Part shown: in pieces, positions 53,835 through 63,611 of the stretch
Layout of the letters: each line of letters starts with the position of its first letter
How positions within the stretch are numbered: position 1 is the stretch's first letter
NCBI RefSeq assembly: GCF_017348915.1
Contig: NZ_CP071383.1
Location: 3,906,001-3,970,000 of the forward strand
From: Leclercia pneumoniae
GTDB taxonomy: Bacteria; Pseudomonadota; Gammaproteobacteria; Enterobacterales; Enterobacteriaceae
Direction of reading: 5' to 3'
Length of the DNA stretch: 64,000 bases
The notes under the pieces: generated by a model
What the model was told of the DNA's origin: nothing
Database searches by the model: none
Seen by the model: the letters and a program-made list of their open reading frames with translations, nothing else
Translations under genes and position numbers: made by a program

Positions 53835-56387
53835 GTGAAGTTCGTAAAGTATTTATTGATCCTTGCAGTCTGTTGCATTCTGCTTGGAGCAGGCTCGATT
53901 ATTGGTTTGTACAAATATGTAGAGCCCCAGCTACCTGATGTTGCCACGCTGCGCGATGTGCGACTCCAAATCCCCATGCAGGTCTATAGCGCTGATGGCG
54001 AGCTCATTGCTCAATACGGTGAGAAGCGCCGTATCCCGCTGACTTTAGATCAGATTCCGCCGGTGATGGTGAAAGCGTTCATCGCAACGGAAGACAGCCG
54101 TTTTTATGAGCATCATGGCGTTGACCCGGTGGGGATTTTCCGTGCCGCCAGCGTCGCGATGTTCTCAGGCCATGCGTCTCAGGGTGCAAGTACCATTACC
54201 CAGCAGCTTGCGCGTAACTTCTTCCTCAGCCCTGAAAAGACGCTGATTCGAAAGATCAAAGAAGTGTTCCTGGCGATCCGCATCGAACAACTGCTGAACA
54301 AGGACGAGATCCTTGAGCTTTACCTCAACAAGATCTATCTCGGCTATCGCGCCTATGGCGTGGGGGCTGCGGCTCAGGTCTATTTTGGTAAGTCGATCGA
54401 TCAATTGACGTTAAGCGAAATGGCGACCATTGCCGGCCTGCCGAAGGCGCCGTCAACCTTTAACCCGCTCTACTCGCTGGAGCGCGCAACTGCCCGTCGT
54501 AACGTGGTGCTGTCGCGTATGTTGAGCGAAGGCTATATCAGCCAGACGCAGTACGAGCAGGCGCGTAACGAGGTGATTAACGCCAACTATCACGCCCCGG
54601 AAATCGCCTTCTCGGCCCCTTATCTCACCGAGATGGTGCGTCAGGAGATGGTTTCCCGCTACGGCGAGCAGGCGTACGAAGATGGCTATCGTATTTACAC
54701 CACCATCACCCGCAAAGTGCAGCAGGGTGCGCAGCAGGCCGTGCGTAATAACGTCATGGATTACGATATGCGCCACGGTTACCGTGGCCCGTCGAACGTC
54801 CTGTGGAAGGTGGGTGAAGCGGCCTGGGATAGCAAAAAAATCACGGATTCCCTGAAAACGCTGCCGACGTATGGCCCGCTTATCGCCGCAGTCGTGACCA
54901 GCGCCAACCCGCAAGAGGCCACGGCGATGATGGCCGACGGCACCTCAGTGTCACTGCGTATGGAAGGGATCCGCTGGGCGCGTCCGTACCGCTCTGATAC
55001 CGCACAGGGCCCAACGCCACGTAAAGTGACCGATGCCGTCCAGGCGGGCCAGCAGATCTGGATCCGCCAGGTCGGAGACAGCTGGTGGCTGGCACAGGTT
55101 CCGGACGTCAACTCTGCGCTGGTCTCAATCGATCCCCACAACGGTGCCGTGCTGGCGCTGGTAGGTGGCTTCGATTTCAACCAGAGCAAATTCAACCGTG
55201 CAACCCAGGCGCTGCGCCAGGTCGGCTCGAATATCAAGCCATTCCTCTATACCGCGGCGATGGATAAAGGGTTGACGCTCGCCAGTATTCTGAACGACGT
55301 GCCGATTTCTCGCTGGGATGCCGGGGCCGGTTCCGACTGGCGTCCGAAAAACTCCCCGGCGGAGTATTCCGGGCCTATCCGCCTGCGTCAGGGGCTGGGT
55401 CAGTCGAAGAACGTGGTGATGGTACGTGCGATGCGTGCCATGGGCGTGGATTATGCCGCTGAGTACCTTCAGCGTTTCGGTTTCCCGGCACAGAACATTG
55501 TCCATACCGAATCGCTGGCGCTGGGTTCCGCCTCCTTTACGCCGCTGCAGGTGGCGCGCGGTTATGCGGTGATGGCGAACGGCGGTTTCCTTGTCGATCC
55601 GTACTTCATCAGCAAAATCGAGAACGATCAGGGCGGCGTGATTTTTGAAGCGAAGCCTAAAATTGCCTGCCCGGAGTGTGATATTCCGGTGATTTATGGC
55701 AACACGCCGAAGTCTGACGTGCTGGAAGGCAAAGATATGGAAGATGTTGCCGTGTCGCAGGAGCAGCAAAACGCCACCGTGCCAATGCCGAAGCTCGAGC
55801 AGGCTAACCAGGCGCTGGTGTCGCAGGTGGGTGCGCAGGAGTACGCTCCGCACGTCATCAACACCCCGCTCTCCTTCCTGATTAAAAGCGCGCTCAACAC
55901 CAATATCTTTGGTGAGCCGGGCTGGCAGGGCACAGGCTGGCGCGCAGGACGTGATTTACAGCGTCGAGATATCGGCGGAAAAACCGGTACCACCAACAGC
56001 TCGAAAGATGCGTGGTTCTCCGGCTACGGCCCGGGGGTGGTGACCTCCGTCTGGATCGGCTTTGACGATCACCGCCGTGATTTGGGCCGTACCACTGCCT
56101 CTGGCGCCATTAAGGATCAGATCTCGGGCTACGAAGGCGGAGCGAAGAGTGCTCAGCCAGCATGGGATGCCTATATGAAGGTGGCCCTGGACGGCGTACC
56201 GGAACAACCTCTGACCCCGCCGCCAGGCGTGATCACGGTGAATATCGACCGCAGCACCGGTCAGTTAGCGAACGGCGGCAACAGTCGTGAAGAGTTCTTT
56301 ATCGAGGGCACCCAGCCAACGCAGCAGGCTGTGCACGAGGTAGGTACAACGCTAATTGATAACGGCGAAACGCACGAGCTGTTCTGA
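53835..56387 (+). CDS. mrcA: Penicillin-binding protein 1A
   Basis: The 850-residue bifunctional enzyme makes and cross-links peptidoglycan. It has an N-terminal membrane anchor (about 6-28), a glycosyltransferase domain (about 55-225; ATEDSRFYEHHGVD, QGASTITQQLARN), and a transpeptidase domain (about 400-800) with GSNIKPF (active Ser) and GKTGTTN. It starts with GTG as in E. coli. A terminator follows. Confidence 0.98.
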   Translation: MKFVKYLLILAVCCILLGAGSIIGLYKYVEPQLPDVATLRDVRLQIPMQVYSADGELIAQYGEKRRIPLTLDQIPPVMVKAFIATEDSRFYEHHGVDPVGIFRAASVAMFSGHASQGASTITQQLARNFFLSPEKTLIRKIKEVFLAIRIEQLLNKDEILELYLNKIYLGYRAYGVGAAAQVYFGKSIDQLTLSEMATIAGLPKAPSTFNPLYSLERATARRNVVLSRMLSEGYISQTQYEQARNEVINANYHAPEIAFSAPYLTEMVRQEMVSRYGEQAYEDGYRIYTTITRKVQQGAQQAVRNNVMDYDMRHGYRGPSNVLWKVGEAAWDSKKITDSLKTLPTYGPLIAAVVTSANPQEATAMMADGTSVSLRMEGIRWARPYRSDTAQGPTPRKVTDAVQAGQQIWIRQVGDSWWLAQVPDVNSALVSIDPHNGAVLALVGGFDFNQSKFNRATQALRQVGSNIKPFLYTAAMDKGLTLASILNDVPISRWDAGAGSDWRPKNSPAEYSGPIRLRQGLGQSKNVVMVRAMRAMGVDYAAEYLQRFGFPAQNIVHTESLALGSASFTPLQVARGYAVMANGGFLVDPYFISKIENDQGGVIFEAKPKIACPECDIPVIYGNTPKSDVLEGKDMEDVAVSQEQQNATVPMPKLEQANQALVSQVGAQEYAPHVINTPLSFLIKSALNTNIFGEPGWQGTGWRAGRDLQRRDIGGKTGTTNSSKDAWFSGYGPGVVTSVWIGFDDHRRDLGRTTASGAIKDQISGYEGGAKSAQPAWDAYMKVALDGVPEQPLTPPPGVITVNIDRSTGQLANGGNSREEFFIEGTQPTQQAVHEVGTTLIDNGETHELF

Positions 56388-56395
56388 CAGCCATA

Positions 56396-56427
56396 AAAAT
56401 AGCCCGGCTCGCCGGGCTATTTTTTTA
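56396..56427. terminator. Two-way terminator between mrcA and nudE
   Basis: AATAGCCCGG/CCGGGCTATT with a 4-base loop is flanked by A-runs and seven T. It ends mrcA on the plus strand and nudE on the minus strand. Confidence 0.9.
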
Positions 56428-56434
56428 TAAGCGA

Positions 56435-56995
56435 TTACAACCGCCCCTGTCCTTTTAGCCATTCCCTCACCAGGAACAACGCACTGACGTTGCGCGCTTC
56501 ATTGAAATCAGGTTCTTCCAGCAGATCCATCAGATGCGCCAGCGGCCAGCGTACCTGCGGCAGCGGCTCGGGCTCGTCGCCCTCCAGCCACTCCGGGTAG
56601 AGATCTTCTGCCAGAACAATATTCATTTTGCTTGAGAAGTAGGACGGCGCCATGCTCAGTTTTTTCAGGAACGTGAGATCCTTCGCACCAAAACCCACCT
56701 CTTCTTTCAACTCACGGTTTGCTGCCTCAAAGACAGATTCACCCGGGTCGATAAGCCCTTTCGAGAACCCCAGTTCATAAGACTCTGTACCTACCGCATA
56801 TTCGCGGATCAGAATCAGATGATCGTCAATAATCGGAACAATCATTACCGCTTCGCGCGTGGACGGCCGCATACGTTCATAGACGCGACGCACGCCGTTG
56901 CTGAATTCCAGATCCACGCTTTCGACATTAAACAGACGCGACCTGGCGACAGTTTCAACATTCAGAATCGTGGGCTTTTGTAATGGTTTGCTCAT
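56435..56995 (-). CDS. nudE: ADP compounds hydrolase NudE
   Basis: The 186-residue Nudix enzyme hydrolyses ADP-ribose, Ap3A and NADH-type compounds. The Nudix box G-x5-E-x7-REL-x-EE-x-G is seen as GLIDPGESVFEAANRELKEEVGF-like residues near 100-122. Divergent from igaA. Confidence 0.95.
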   Translation of the reverse strand: MSKPLQKPTILNVETVARSRLFNVESVDLEFSNGVRRVYERMRPSTREAVMIVPIIDDHLILIREYAVGTESYELGFSKGLIDPGESVFEAANRELKEEVGFGAKDLTFLKKLSMAPSYFSSKMNIVLAEDLYPEWLEGDEPEPLPQVRWPLAHLMDLLEEPDFNEARNVSALFLVREWLKGQGRL

Positions 56996-57138
56996 ATTGG
57001 GGGGTCTTTGCTGAGTGGACTCACGTCATTGTGCGATATGCCGCACGGGTTCGGCAATGTTCATCGCTCTGTATTTACATTTATGCAACTTATAGGGATT
57101 CATCCCCTATTTCAAACTGAAAGTCAAGAGGTTGAAAT

Positions 57139-57321
57139 ATGTCCAGGAATTTGCTGATATCCGCCATAGATTGCCTTTGCTATCATGACGGATCACTGGG
57201 ACGCGTTTCAAATTGCTCAAGTTTGACTCCACACATGCCGATAGCCGAACACAGATTCTCATTCATTGTAAAAGGTGCAACTGATTACACCTGTAAAATA
57301 AGTAAGATGGGGAAAGCATGA
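57139..57321 (+). CDS. Possible small leader ORF upstream of igaA
   Basis: A 60-codon frame starts at ATG 57139 with AGAGG 7 bases upstream and ends at a TGA overlapping the igaA ATG (ATGA). It lies in the 322-base gap between nudE and igaA, which otherwise holds only promoters. I know of no protein of this sequence. The good start signal and the coupling to igaA are its support; base composition is ordinary, and chance cannot be excluded. Confidence 0.3.
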   Translation: MSRNLLISAIDCLCYHDGSLGRVSNCSSLTPHMPIAEHRFSFIVKGATDYTCKISKMGKA

Positions 57322-59453
57322 GCACCATTTTGTTTTTTATCGCTGCTATGCTGGCCTGCGCAATGATTGCAGGGTGGGTGTACAGGCGTCGGGCAAAACG
57401 TCAGTATCGACTGCCCTTTTTAAATGCGTTTGCTGGCGCAGGCACGCGTAAACTCACTGCCGAAGAGCGCAGTGCCGTTGAGCAATATCTTGACGCCTTT
57501 AACCGCATTCAGCTAACGCCAGGTCCTACAGGCGCCAGCGCGGCACCGGTTTCCCTTACTCTGAATGCGCAGAGCAATACCGTGCTTTGCGTAACACGTT
57601 CTATTACCCGCTACGGCATTACCACTGACGATCCCAACAAGTGGCGTTATTACCTGGACTCTGCCGAAGTCCACCTGCCGCCGTTCTGGGAGCAGTACAT
57701 CAATGATGAAAACAGCGTTGAACTGATTCAGACCGACTCCATTCCACTGGTGATTGCCCTTAACGGCCACACCATTGGTGAGTATGTGCAGGAAGCGCCT
57801 CGCTTTGCGCTGGAACATGTCAGCGCTACCCAGGCCTCTATCCGCGGTGAAGAGACCGAGCAAATCGAGTTGCTTAATATCCGACAGGAGACGCACGAAG
57901 AGTATGCCTTAAGCCGCCCGGACGGGATCCGCGAAGCGGTACTGATTGTGGCCTCTTTCCTGCTGTTCTTCTTCTGCCTGGTTACGCCAGACGTGTTTGC
58001 TCCCTGGCTGGCTGGCGGCGGTGTTCTGCTGCTGGCTGCCGGTTTATGGGGGCTTTTTGCCCCGCCAGCGAAAAATACCCTGCGTGAAATTCACTGCCTG
58101 CGCGGTACGCCAAAACGCTGGGGTCTGTTTGGCGAGACCGATCAGGACCATATCAATATTTCGCTCGGTATTATCGACCTGATTTATCCCCGTCACTGGC
58201 AGCAGTGGATTGCCCAGGACATCGGACAAAAAACCGATATTGATATCTATCTCGACAGGCACGTCGTGCGCCAGGGGCGCTATTTATCCCTGCACGATGA
58301 AGTAAAAAACTTCCCCCTCCAGCACTGGCTGCGTAGTACCGTCATTGCGGGCGGCGCAGCCATTGTGCTGGCGATGCTGTTCTTCCTGGTGCCGCTGGAT
58401 ATGCCGCTCAAATTCACCCTGTCATGGATTAAAGGGGCGCAAACCGTTGAGGCCACCAGCGTCAAACAGCTTGAAGAAGCAGGTATCCGCGTGGGTGACA
58501 CCCTGCGTCTGAAAGGAACAGGAATGTGTAACATCCACGCGCCTGGCACTTGGACGACCCGACAGAACTCGCCGTTCTCGCCGTTTGACTGCTCACAACT
58601 TATCTGGAATGACGCCCCGCCGCTGCCGCTGCCGGAGTCCGACACCGTTAACAAAGCCGTTGCGTTAACCGAGGCGCTGAGTAACCAGCTCCACCCGAAA
58701 CCAGACACGAACTCTCGCGTTAGCCCGGCGCTCCGCTCGGCCATTCAGAAATCAGGCATGGTGCTGTTGGATGACTTCGGCGACATCGTGATGAAAACGC
58801 AGGATCTCTGTTCAGCGCAGGATGAGTGCGTGAGGCTGAAAAATGCGCTGGTGAATCTGGGTAACAGTAAAGACTGGGAGACGCTGGTCAAACGTGCCAG
58901 CGCCGGCCGACTGGATGGCGTGAACGTACTATTGCGCCCGGTCAGTGCGGAGTCTCTCGATAATCTGGTAGCGACCTCCACCGCGCCGTTCGTGATACGT
59001 GAAACCTCCCGTGCAGCGCAGGCGCTGAACAGCCCGGCTCCCGGTGGCTTTATCATTATCAGCGATGAAGGCACCGATCTGGTCGATCAACCCTATCCAC
59101 CGGTGGCGTTGTATGACTATCCGCCTCAGGAACAGTGGGGCGAGTTCCAGCGCCTGGCGCAGATGCTGATGCAAACGCCGTTCAGCGCGGAGGGGATTGT
59201 CACCGGTATCTTTACCGATGCCAACGGTACCCGCCATGTTGATCTGCATCGTATGCCGGATAGCGCAGGGCTCTGGCGCTATATCTCCACCACCCTGCTG
59301 ATGTTGGCGCTGGCTGTCTGTATTATCTGGAATGGTTTCCTGGCGCTGCGCCGCTATCAGCGCTCGCGCACTCGTCTGGATGAAATCCAGCAGTACTATG
59401 ATAATTGCCTTAATCCGAAGCTCATTCCCTCTCCTGAAAGCCTGATCGGATAA
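57318..59453 (+). CDS. igaA: Intracellular growth attenuator IgaA (Rcs repressor, YrfF)
   Basis: The 711-residue inner-membrane protein inhibits Rcs phosphorelay signalling through RcsD and is essential when Rcs is intact. Membrane segments appear near residues 3-20, 205-250 (LIVASFLLFFFCLV), 340-358 and 650-672. Two cytoplasmic domains lie between the first segments, and the large periplasmic domain with four cysteines follows the third. Full length against E. coli YrfF. Confidence 0.95.
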   Translation: MSTILFFIAAMLACAMIAGWVYRRRAKRQYRLPFLNAFAGAGTRKLTAEERSAVEQYLDAFNRIQLTPGPTGASAAPVSLTLNAQSNTVLCVTRSITRYGITTDDPNKWRYYLDSAEVHLPPFWEQYINDENSVELIQTDSIPLVIALNGHTIGEYVQEAPRFALEHVSATQASIRGEETEQIELLNIRQETHEEYALSRPDGIREAVLIVASFLLFFFCLVTPDVFAPWLAGGGVLLLAAGLWGLFAPPAKNTLREIHCLRGTPKRWGLFGETDQDHINISLGIIDLIYPRHWQQWIAQDIGQKTDIDIYLDRHVVRQGRYLSLHDEVKNFPLQHWLRSTVIAGGAAIVLAMLFFLVPLDMPLKFTLSWIKGAQTVEATSVKQLEEAGIRVGDTLRLKGTGMCNIHAPGTWTTRQNSPFSPFDCSQLIWNDAPPLPLPESDTVNKAVALTEALSNQLHPKPDTNSRVSPALRSAIQKSGMVLLDDFGDIVMKTQDLCSAQDECVRLKNALVNLGNSKDWETLVKRASAGRLDGVNVLLRPVSAESLDNLVATSTAPFVIRETSRAAQALNSPAPGGFIIISDEGTDLVDQPYPPVALYDYPPQEQWGEFQRLAQMLMQTPFSAEGIVTGIFTDANGTRHVDLHRMPDSAGLWRYISTTLLMLALAVCIIWNGFLALRRYQRSRTRLDEIQQYYDNCLNPKLIPSPESLIG

Positions 59454-59519
59454 CGCTGCTGCGCGACAAGATGTGCTACCCTGTCGCGCATCTTTCTTCT
59501 GGCTGGAGAGTCCCCCCTC

Positions 59520-60203
59520 ATGCACCTTGATATCACCTGGCAGGACGTTGATACCGTCCTGCTGGATATGGACGGCACGCTGCTCGACCTCGCGTTTGAT
59601 AACTATTTCTGGCAAAAGCTGGTGCCCGAAACTTACGGCGCGCAGCAGGGCATCACTCCGGCAGAAGCCCAGGATTATATTCGTCAGCAGTATCATGCCG
59701 TGCAGCATACGCTAAACTGGTACTGCCTGGATTACTGGAGCGAGCGCCTCGGTCTGGATATCTGCGCGATGACCACCGCCCAGGGGGCACGCGCGGTACT
59801 TCGTGAAGACACGGTTCCTTTCCTGGAGGCGTTGAAAGCGTGCGGCAAGCGACGCATCTTGCTGACGAATGCGCATCCTCATAACCTGGCCGTGAAGCTG
59901 GAACATACCGGACTGGCCTCACACCTTGATTTATTACTTTCCACCCACACATTTGGTTATCCGAAAGAGGATCAGCGTTTGTGGCAGGCGGTGGCTGAGC
60001 AAACCGGATTGCAGCCTGAAAGAACGCTGTTCATTGACGACAGTGAGCCGATTCTGGATGCCGCCGCGCAATTTGGTATCCGTTATTGTCTGGGTGTGAC
60101 CAATCCTGATTCTGGTCTGGCAGAAAAAAGCTACCTGCGCCATCCGGGACTGAACGATTATCGCCGGATGATCCCCTCACTCAGCGTGAAGGAGACGCCA
60201 TGA
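59520..60203 (+). CDS. yrfG: GMP/IMP nucleotidase YrfG (HAD family)
   Basis: The 227-residue HAD hydrolase has motif I LLDMDGTLLDL, motif II LLTNAH and motif IV FIDDSEPILDAA. E. coli YrfG dephosphorylates GMP and IMP. It follows igaA by 66 bases and overlaps hslR by 4. Confidence 0.95.
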   Translation: MHLDITWQDVDTVLLDMDGTLLDLAFDNYFWQKLVPETYGAQQGITPAEAQDYIRQQYHAVQHTLNWYCLDYWSERLGLDICAMTTAQGARAVLREDTVPFLEALKACGKRRILLTNAHPHNLAVKLEHTGLASHLDLLLSTHTFGYPKEDQRLWQAVAEQTGLQPERTLFIDDSEPILDAAAQFGIRYCLGVTNPDSGLAEKSYLRHPGLNDYRRMIPSLSVKETP

Positions 60204-60601
60204 AAGAAAAACCCTCTGATGGGGTAAGACTGGATAAATGGCTGTGGGCTGCCCGTTTTTATAAAACGCGCGCCCTGGCCCGCGAGATGGTTGACGGCGG
60301 CAAAGTGCACTACAACGGGCAGCGCGCTAAGCCCAGCAAGATTGTTGAACTGAATGCCACCCTGACGCTGCGTCAGGGAAATGACGAGCGTACGGTGGTG
60401 ATCAAAGCCATCACTGAACAACGTCGACCCGCGACCGAAGCCGTGTTGCTCTATGAAGAGACCGCAGAAAGCATCGAGAAACGCGAAAAAACGGCGCAGG
60501 CGCGCAAGCTGAATGCCCTGACCATGCCGCATCCCGACAGGCGACCGGACAAGAAAGAGCGCCGCAACCTGATAAAATTTAAATACGGCGAAAATGAGTG
60601 A
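60200..60601 (+). CDS. hslR: Heat-shock protein 15 (ribosome-recycling HslR)
   Basis: The 133-residue S4-domain protein binds free 50S subunits that still carry a nascent chain and helps recycle them. The S4 motif [19 protein letters not shown] lies near residues 9-27, and a basic tail follows. Overlaps yrfG by 4 bases. Confidence 0.97.
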   Translation: MKEKPSDGVRLDKWLWAARFYKTRALAREMVDGGKVHYNGQRAKPSKIVELNATLTLRQGNDERTVVIKAITEQRRPATEAVLLYEETAESIEKREKTAQARKLNALTMPHPDRRPDKKERRNLIKFKYGENE

Positions 60602-60624
60602 TCGTCGTTAAACGAGAGAAAACT

Positions 60625-61503
60625 ATGGCCCAACACGACCAATTACACCGCTATCTGTTTGAGCAATTTGCTGTTCGCGGCGAGCTGGTGACTGTATCTG
60701 AAACCTGGCAGCAGATTCTGGAAAACCACAACTATCCGCTGCCGGTGAAAACCCTCCTTGGCGAGCTGCTGGTTGCCACCAGCCTGCTCACCGCCACGCT
60801 GAAGTTCGCGGGCGACATTACCGTGCAGTTGCAGGGTGACGGGCCAATGAACCTGGCCGTGATTAACGGTAATAACCAGCAGCAAATGCGCGGCGTTGCG
60901 CGCGTGCAGGGCGACATCCCGGAAGGTGCAGACCTGAAAACGCTGGTCGGCAACGGCTTCCTGGTGATCACCATCACCCCGGAAGAGGGCGAACGCTATC
61001 AGGGCGTGGTAGGTCTGGAAGGCGATACCCTGGCCGCCTGCCTGGAAGATTACTTTATGCGCTCCGAGCAGTTACCTACTCGTCTGTTTATCCGTACCGG
61101 CGAAGTAGAAGGTAAACCCGCCGCGGGCGGTATGCTGCTGCAGGTACTGCCAGCGCAGAATGCGCAGGGCGATGATTTCGAACACCTGGCTACGCTTACC
61201 GAAACCATCAAAGCGGAAGAGCTGCTGACGCTACCCGCGAATGATGTACTGTGGCGTTTGTATCACGAAGAAGAGGTCACGCTTTACGATCCACAGGATG
61301 TAGAGTTCAAGTGCACCTGTTCCCGTGAACGCTGTGCAGGCGCACTGAAAACGCTGCCGGATGAAGAGATCGACAGCATTCTGGCGGAAGACGGTGAGAT
61401 CGACATGAACTGCGATTACTGCGGTTCACACTATGTCTTTAACGCCATGGATATAGCAGAAATTCGTAATAACGCCTCTCCGGCGGATCCGCAGGTTCAC
61501 TAA
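60625..61503 (+). CDS. hslO: Redox-activated chaperone Hsp33
   Basis: The 292-residue chaperone is activated by oxidation and heat. Four zinc cysteines near the C-terminus show the pattern CTC and CDYC (CTCSRERC and NCDYCGSH). The ATG at 60625 gives the E. coli length; the frame could start earlier at a GTG. Confidence 0.97.
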   Translation: MAQHDQLHRYLFEQFAVRGELVTVSETWQQILENHNYPLPVKTLLGELLVATSLLTATLKFAGDITVQLQGDGPMNLAVINGNNQQQMRGVARVQGDIPEGADLKTLVGNGFLVITITPEEGERYQGVVGLEGDTLAACLEDYFMRSEQLPTRLFIRTGEVEGKPAAGGMLLQVLPAQNAQGDDFEHLATLTETIKAEELLTLPANDVLWRLYHEEEVTLYDPQDVEFKCTCSRERCAGALKTLPDEEIDSILAEDGEIDMNCDYCGSHYVFNAMDIAEIRNNASPADPQVH

Positions 61504-61510
61504 TCCTGTT

Positions 61511-61550
61511 ATGAACTGCCCTCTCTGCAGGGCAGTTCATCTTCTTCTCG
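61511..61550 (+). terminator. hslO terminator
   Basis: A 12-bp perfect stem ATGAACTGCCCT/AGGGCAGTTCAT with a 6-base loop begins 7 bases after the hslO stop; a pyrimidine-rich tail follows. Confidence 0.8.
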
Positions 61551-61652
61551 CTTCCTTTTTCCCGCGCCTCCCAGCCTGACTCATCTTTTTCTCTCCGTTT
61601 ACGTTATGCGAATCACTTTCCATTCTGTAAGTATTACGTAATTTACTTTCAT

Positions 61653-61674
61653 GTATGCGATTACATTCACATTC
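61653..61674. promoter_or_regulatory. CRP-like site upstream of pckA
   Basis: GTATGCGATTACATTCACATTC has half sites TGCGA and TCACA with 6 bases between them; the right half is perfect. It lies about 219 bases upstream of the pckA ATG. The 389-base gap holds the hslO terminator, this site and the pckA promoter and leader; I see no other gene in it. Confidence 0.5.
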
Positions 61675-61892
61675 TTTTGGATTAAATCACCACCTCTTAA
61701 CCTTTTAGGAACATTTTCTCCAACCAAAAAATGAATCCTGCCATAATCTGTGCCGCGGAGTGACAGGAGTTACAGCGTTTTCCGTTAAAAGGGTTTTGTC
61801 CGGATACGTAAATCTATGAGCCCCGTCGCGGTCAACAAACTCAGAAAAACCCTACAATTTTAGGCAGTACATATTGGCTAAGGAGCAGTGAC

Positions 61893-63509
61893 ATGCGCGT
61901 TAAAAGTTTAACCCCGCAAGATCTCAAGGCTTATGGTATTCACGACGTCCAGGAAATCGTTTATAACCCCGATTACGATACGCTGTATCAGGAAGAGCTT
62001 AATCCGGCACTGGAAGGCTACGAACGCGGGATATTAACGAATACCGGCGCTATCGCCGTTGATACCGGTATCTTTACCGGCCGTTCGCCAAAAGATAAGT
62101 ATATTGTCCGTGACGACACGACCCGTGACACCCTGTGGTGGGCAGATAATGGTAAAGGGAAAAACGACAACAAACCGCTTTCCCCTGAAACATGGCAGCA
62201 CCTGAAATCGCTGGTCACCCATCAACTTTCTGGCAAGCGTCTGTTTATTATCGACGCTTTCTGTGGTGCCAATGCCGATACCCGTCTCTCGGTGCGCTTT
62301 ATCACTGAGGTGGCCTGGCAGGCACATTTCGTCAAAAATATGTTTATCCGCCCGACCGATGAAGAATTACAGGATTTCGAACCTGACTTTATCGTGATGA
62401 ACGGCGCGAAGTGCACCAACCCGCAGTGGAAAGAGCAGGGGCTGAATTCCGAGAACTTTGTGGCATTCAACCTCACGGAGCGTATTCAGCTGATTGGCGG
62501 AACATGGTACGGCGGCGAAATGAAAAAAGGGATGTTCTCGGTCATGAACTACCTGCTGCCGCTGAAAGGCATTGCCTCTATGCACTGCTCGGCTAACGTG
62601 GGCGAGAAGGGTGACGTAGCGGTCTTCTTCGGCCTTTCCGGCACTGGAAAGACGACTCTCTCCACCGATCCGAAGCGCCGTCTGATTGGCGATGATGAAC
62701 ATGGCTGGGATGATGACGGCGTGTTTAACTTCGAAGGCGGGTGCTATGCCAAGACCATTCGTCTCTCACCCGAAGCGGAACCGGATATCTATCAGGCCAT
62801 CCGTCGCGACGCGCTGCTGGAGAACGTTACCGTCCGTGCCGACGGTAGCGTCGATTTTGACGATGCGTCAAAAACCGAAAACACCCGCGTGAGTTACCCG
62901 ATTTACCATATCGACAATATTGTGAAGCCGGTATCGAAAGCGGGTCATGCCACGAAGGTCATCTTCCTTACCGCCGATGCGTTTGGCGTGCTGCCGCCGG
63001 TATCTCGTCTGACCGCGAGCCAGACTCAGTATCACTTCCTTTCGGGCTTTACCGCCAAGCTGGCAGGTACCGAACGTGGCGTCACCGAGCCGACCCCGAC
63101 CTTCTCGGCCTGTTTTGGCGCAGCGTTTCTCTCTCTGCACCCAACGCAGTATGCCGAAGTGCTGGTGAAGCGCATGCAGGCAGCCGGTGCGCAGGCCTAC
63201 CTGGTAAATACCGGCTGGAACGGCACCGGCAAGCGTATCTCGATTAAAGATACCCGCGCCATTATCGACGCCATTCTGAATGGTTCGCTGGATGATGCGG
63301 AAACCTTTACGTTGCCGATGTTTGATCTGGCCATCCCAACGGCGCTGCCGGGCGTAGAGACGCGCATTCTCGATCCGCGTAATACCTACGGCTCACCGGA
63401 GCAGTGGCAAGAAAAAGCGCAATCGCTGGCGAAGCTGTTTATTGAGAACTTCGAGAAGTATACCGATACCCCGGCGGGCGCTGCGCTGGTGAGTGCGGGA
63501 CCAAGGTAA
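61893..63509 (+). CDS. pckA: Phosphoenolpyruvate carboxykinase (ATP)
   Basis: The 538-residue enzyme turns oxaloacetate and ATP into PEP, CO2 and ADP, the first step of gluconeogenesis. The kinase loop [11 protein letters not shown], the metal/substrate motifs [15 protein letters not shown] and [19 protein letters not shown], and [11 protein letters not shown] are present. Two residues shorter than the E. coli protein. CRP-like site upstream; strong terminator downstream. Confidence 0.98.
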   Translation: MRVKSLTPQDLKAYGIHDVQEIVYNPDYDTLYQEELNPALEGYERGILTNTGAIAVDTGIFTGRSPKDKYIVRDDTTRDTLWWADNGKGKNDNKPLSPETWQHLKSLVTHQLSGKRLFIIDAFCGANADTRLSVRFITEVAWQAHFVKNMFIRPTDEELQDFEPDFIVMNGAKCTNPQWKEQGLNSENFVAFNLTERIQLIGGTWYGGEMKKGMFSVMNYLLPLKGIASMHCSANVGEKGDVAVFFGLSGTGKTTLSTDPKRRLIGDDEHGWDDDGVFNFEGGCYAKTIRLSPEAEPDIYQAIRRDALLENVTVRADGSVDFDDASKTENTRVSYPIYHIDNIVKPVSKAGHATKVIFLTADAFGVLPPVSRLTASQTQYHFLSGFTAKLAGTERGVTEPTPTFSACFGAAFLSLHPTQYAEVLVKRMQAAGAQAYLVNTGWNGTGKRISIKDTRAIIDAILNGSLDDAETFTLPMFDLAIPTALPGVETRILDPRNTYGSPEQWQEKAQSLAKLFIENFEKYTDTPAGAALVSAGPR

Positions 63510-63518
63510 AGGTAAAAG

Positions 63519-63546
63519 TAAAAAGGCAACGAACGTTGCCTTTTTT
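63519..63546 (+). terminator. pckA intrinsic terminator
   Basis: AAAAGGCAACG/CGTTGCCTTTT with loop AA and a T-run lies 10 bases after the pckA stop. Confidence 0.9.
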
Positions 63547-63558
63547 CATGTTTTCTTT

Positions 63559-63593
63559 CTCTCCCTGTGGGAGAGGGCCGGGGTGAGGGCATC
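63559..63593. repeat. REP-type palindromic repeat, copy 2
   Basis: CTCTCCCTGTGGGAGAGGG followed by GGGTGAGGGCATC matches copy 1 at 28630-28666 except in the spacer. It lies between the convergent ends of pckA and envZ. Confidence 0.8.
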
Positions 63594-63611
63594 AGACCGC
63601 ACCTTCACGAT

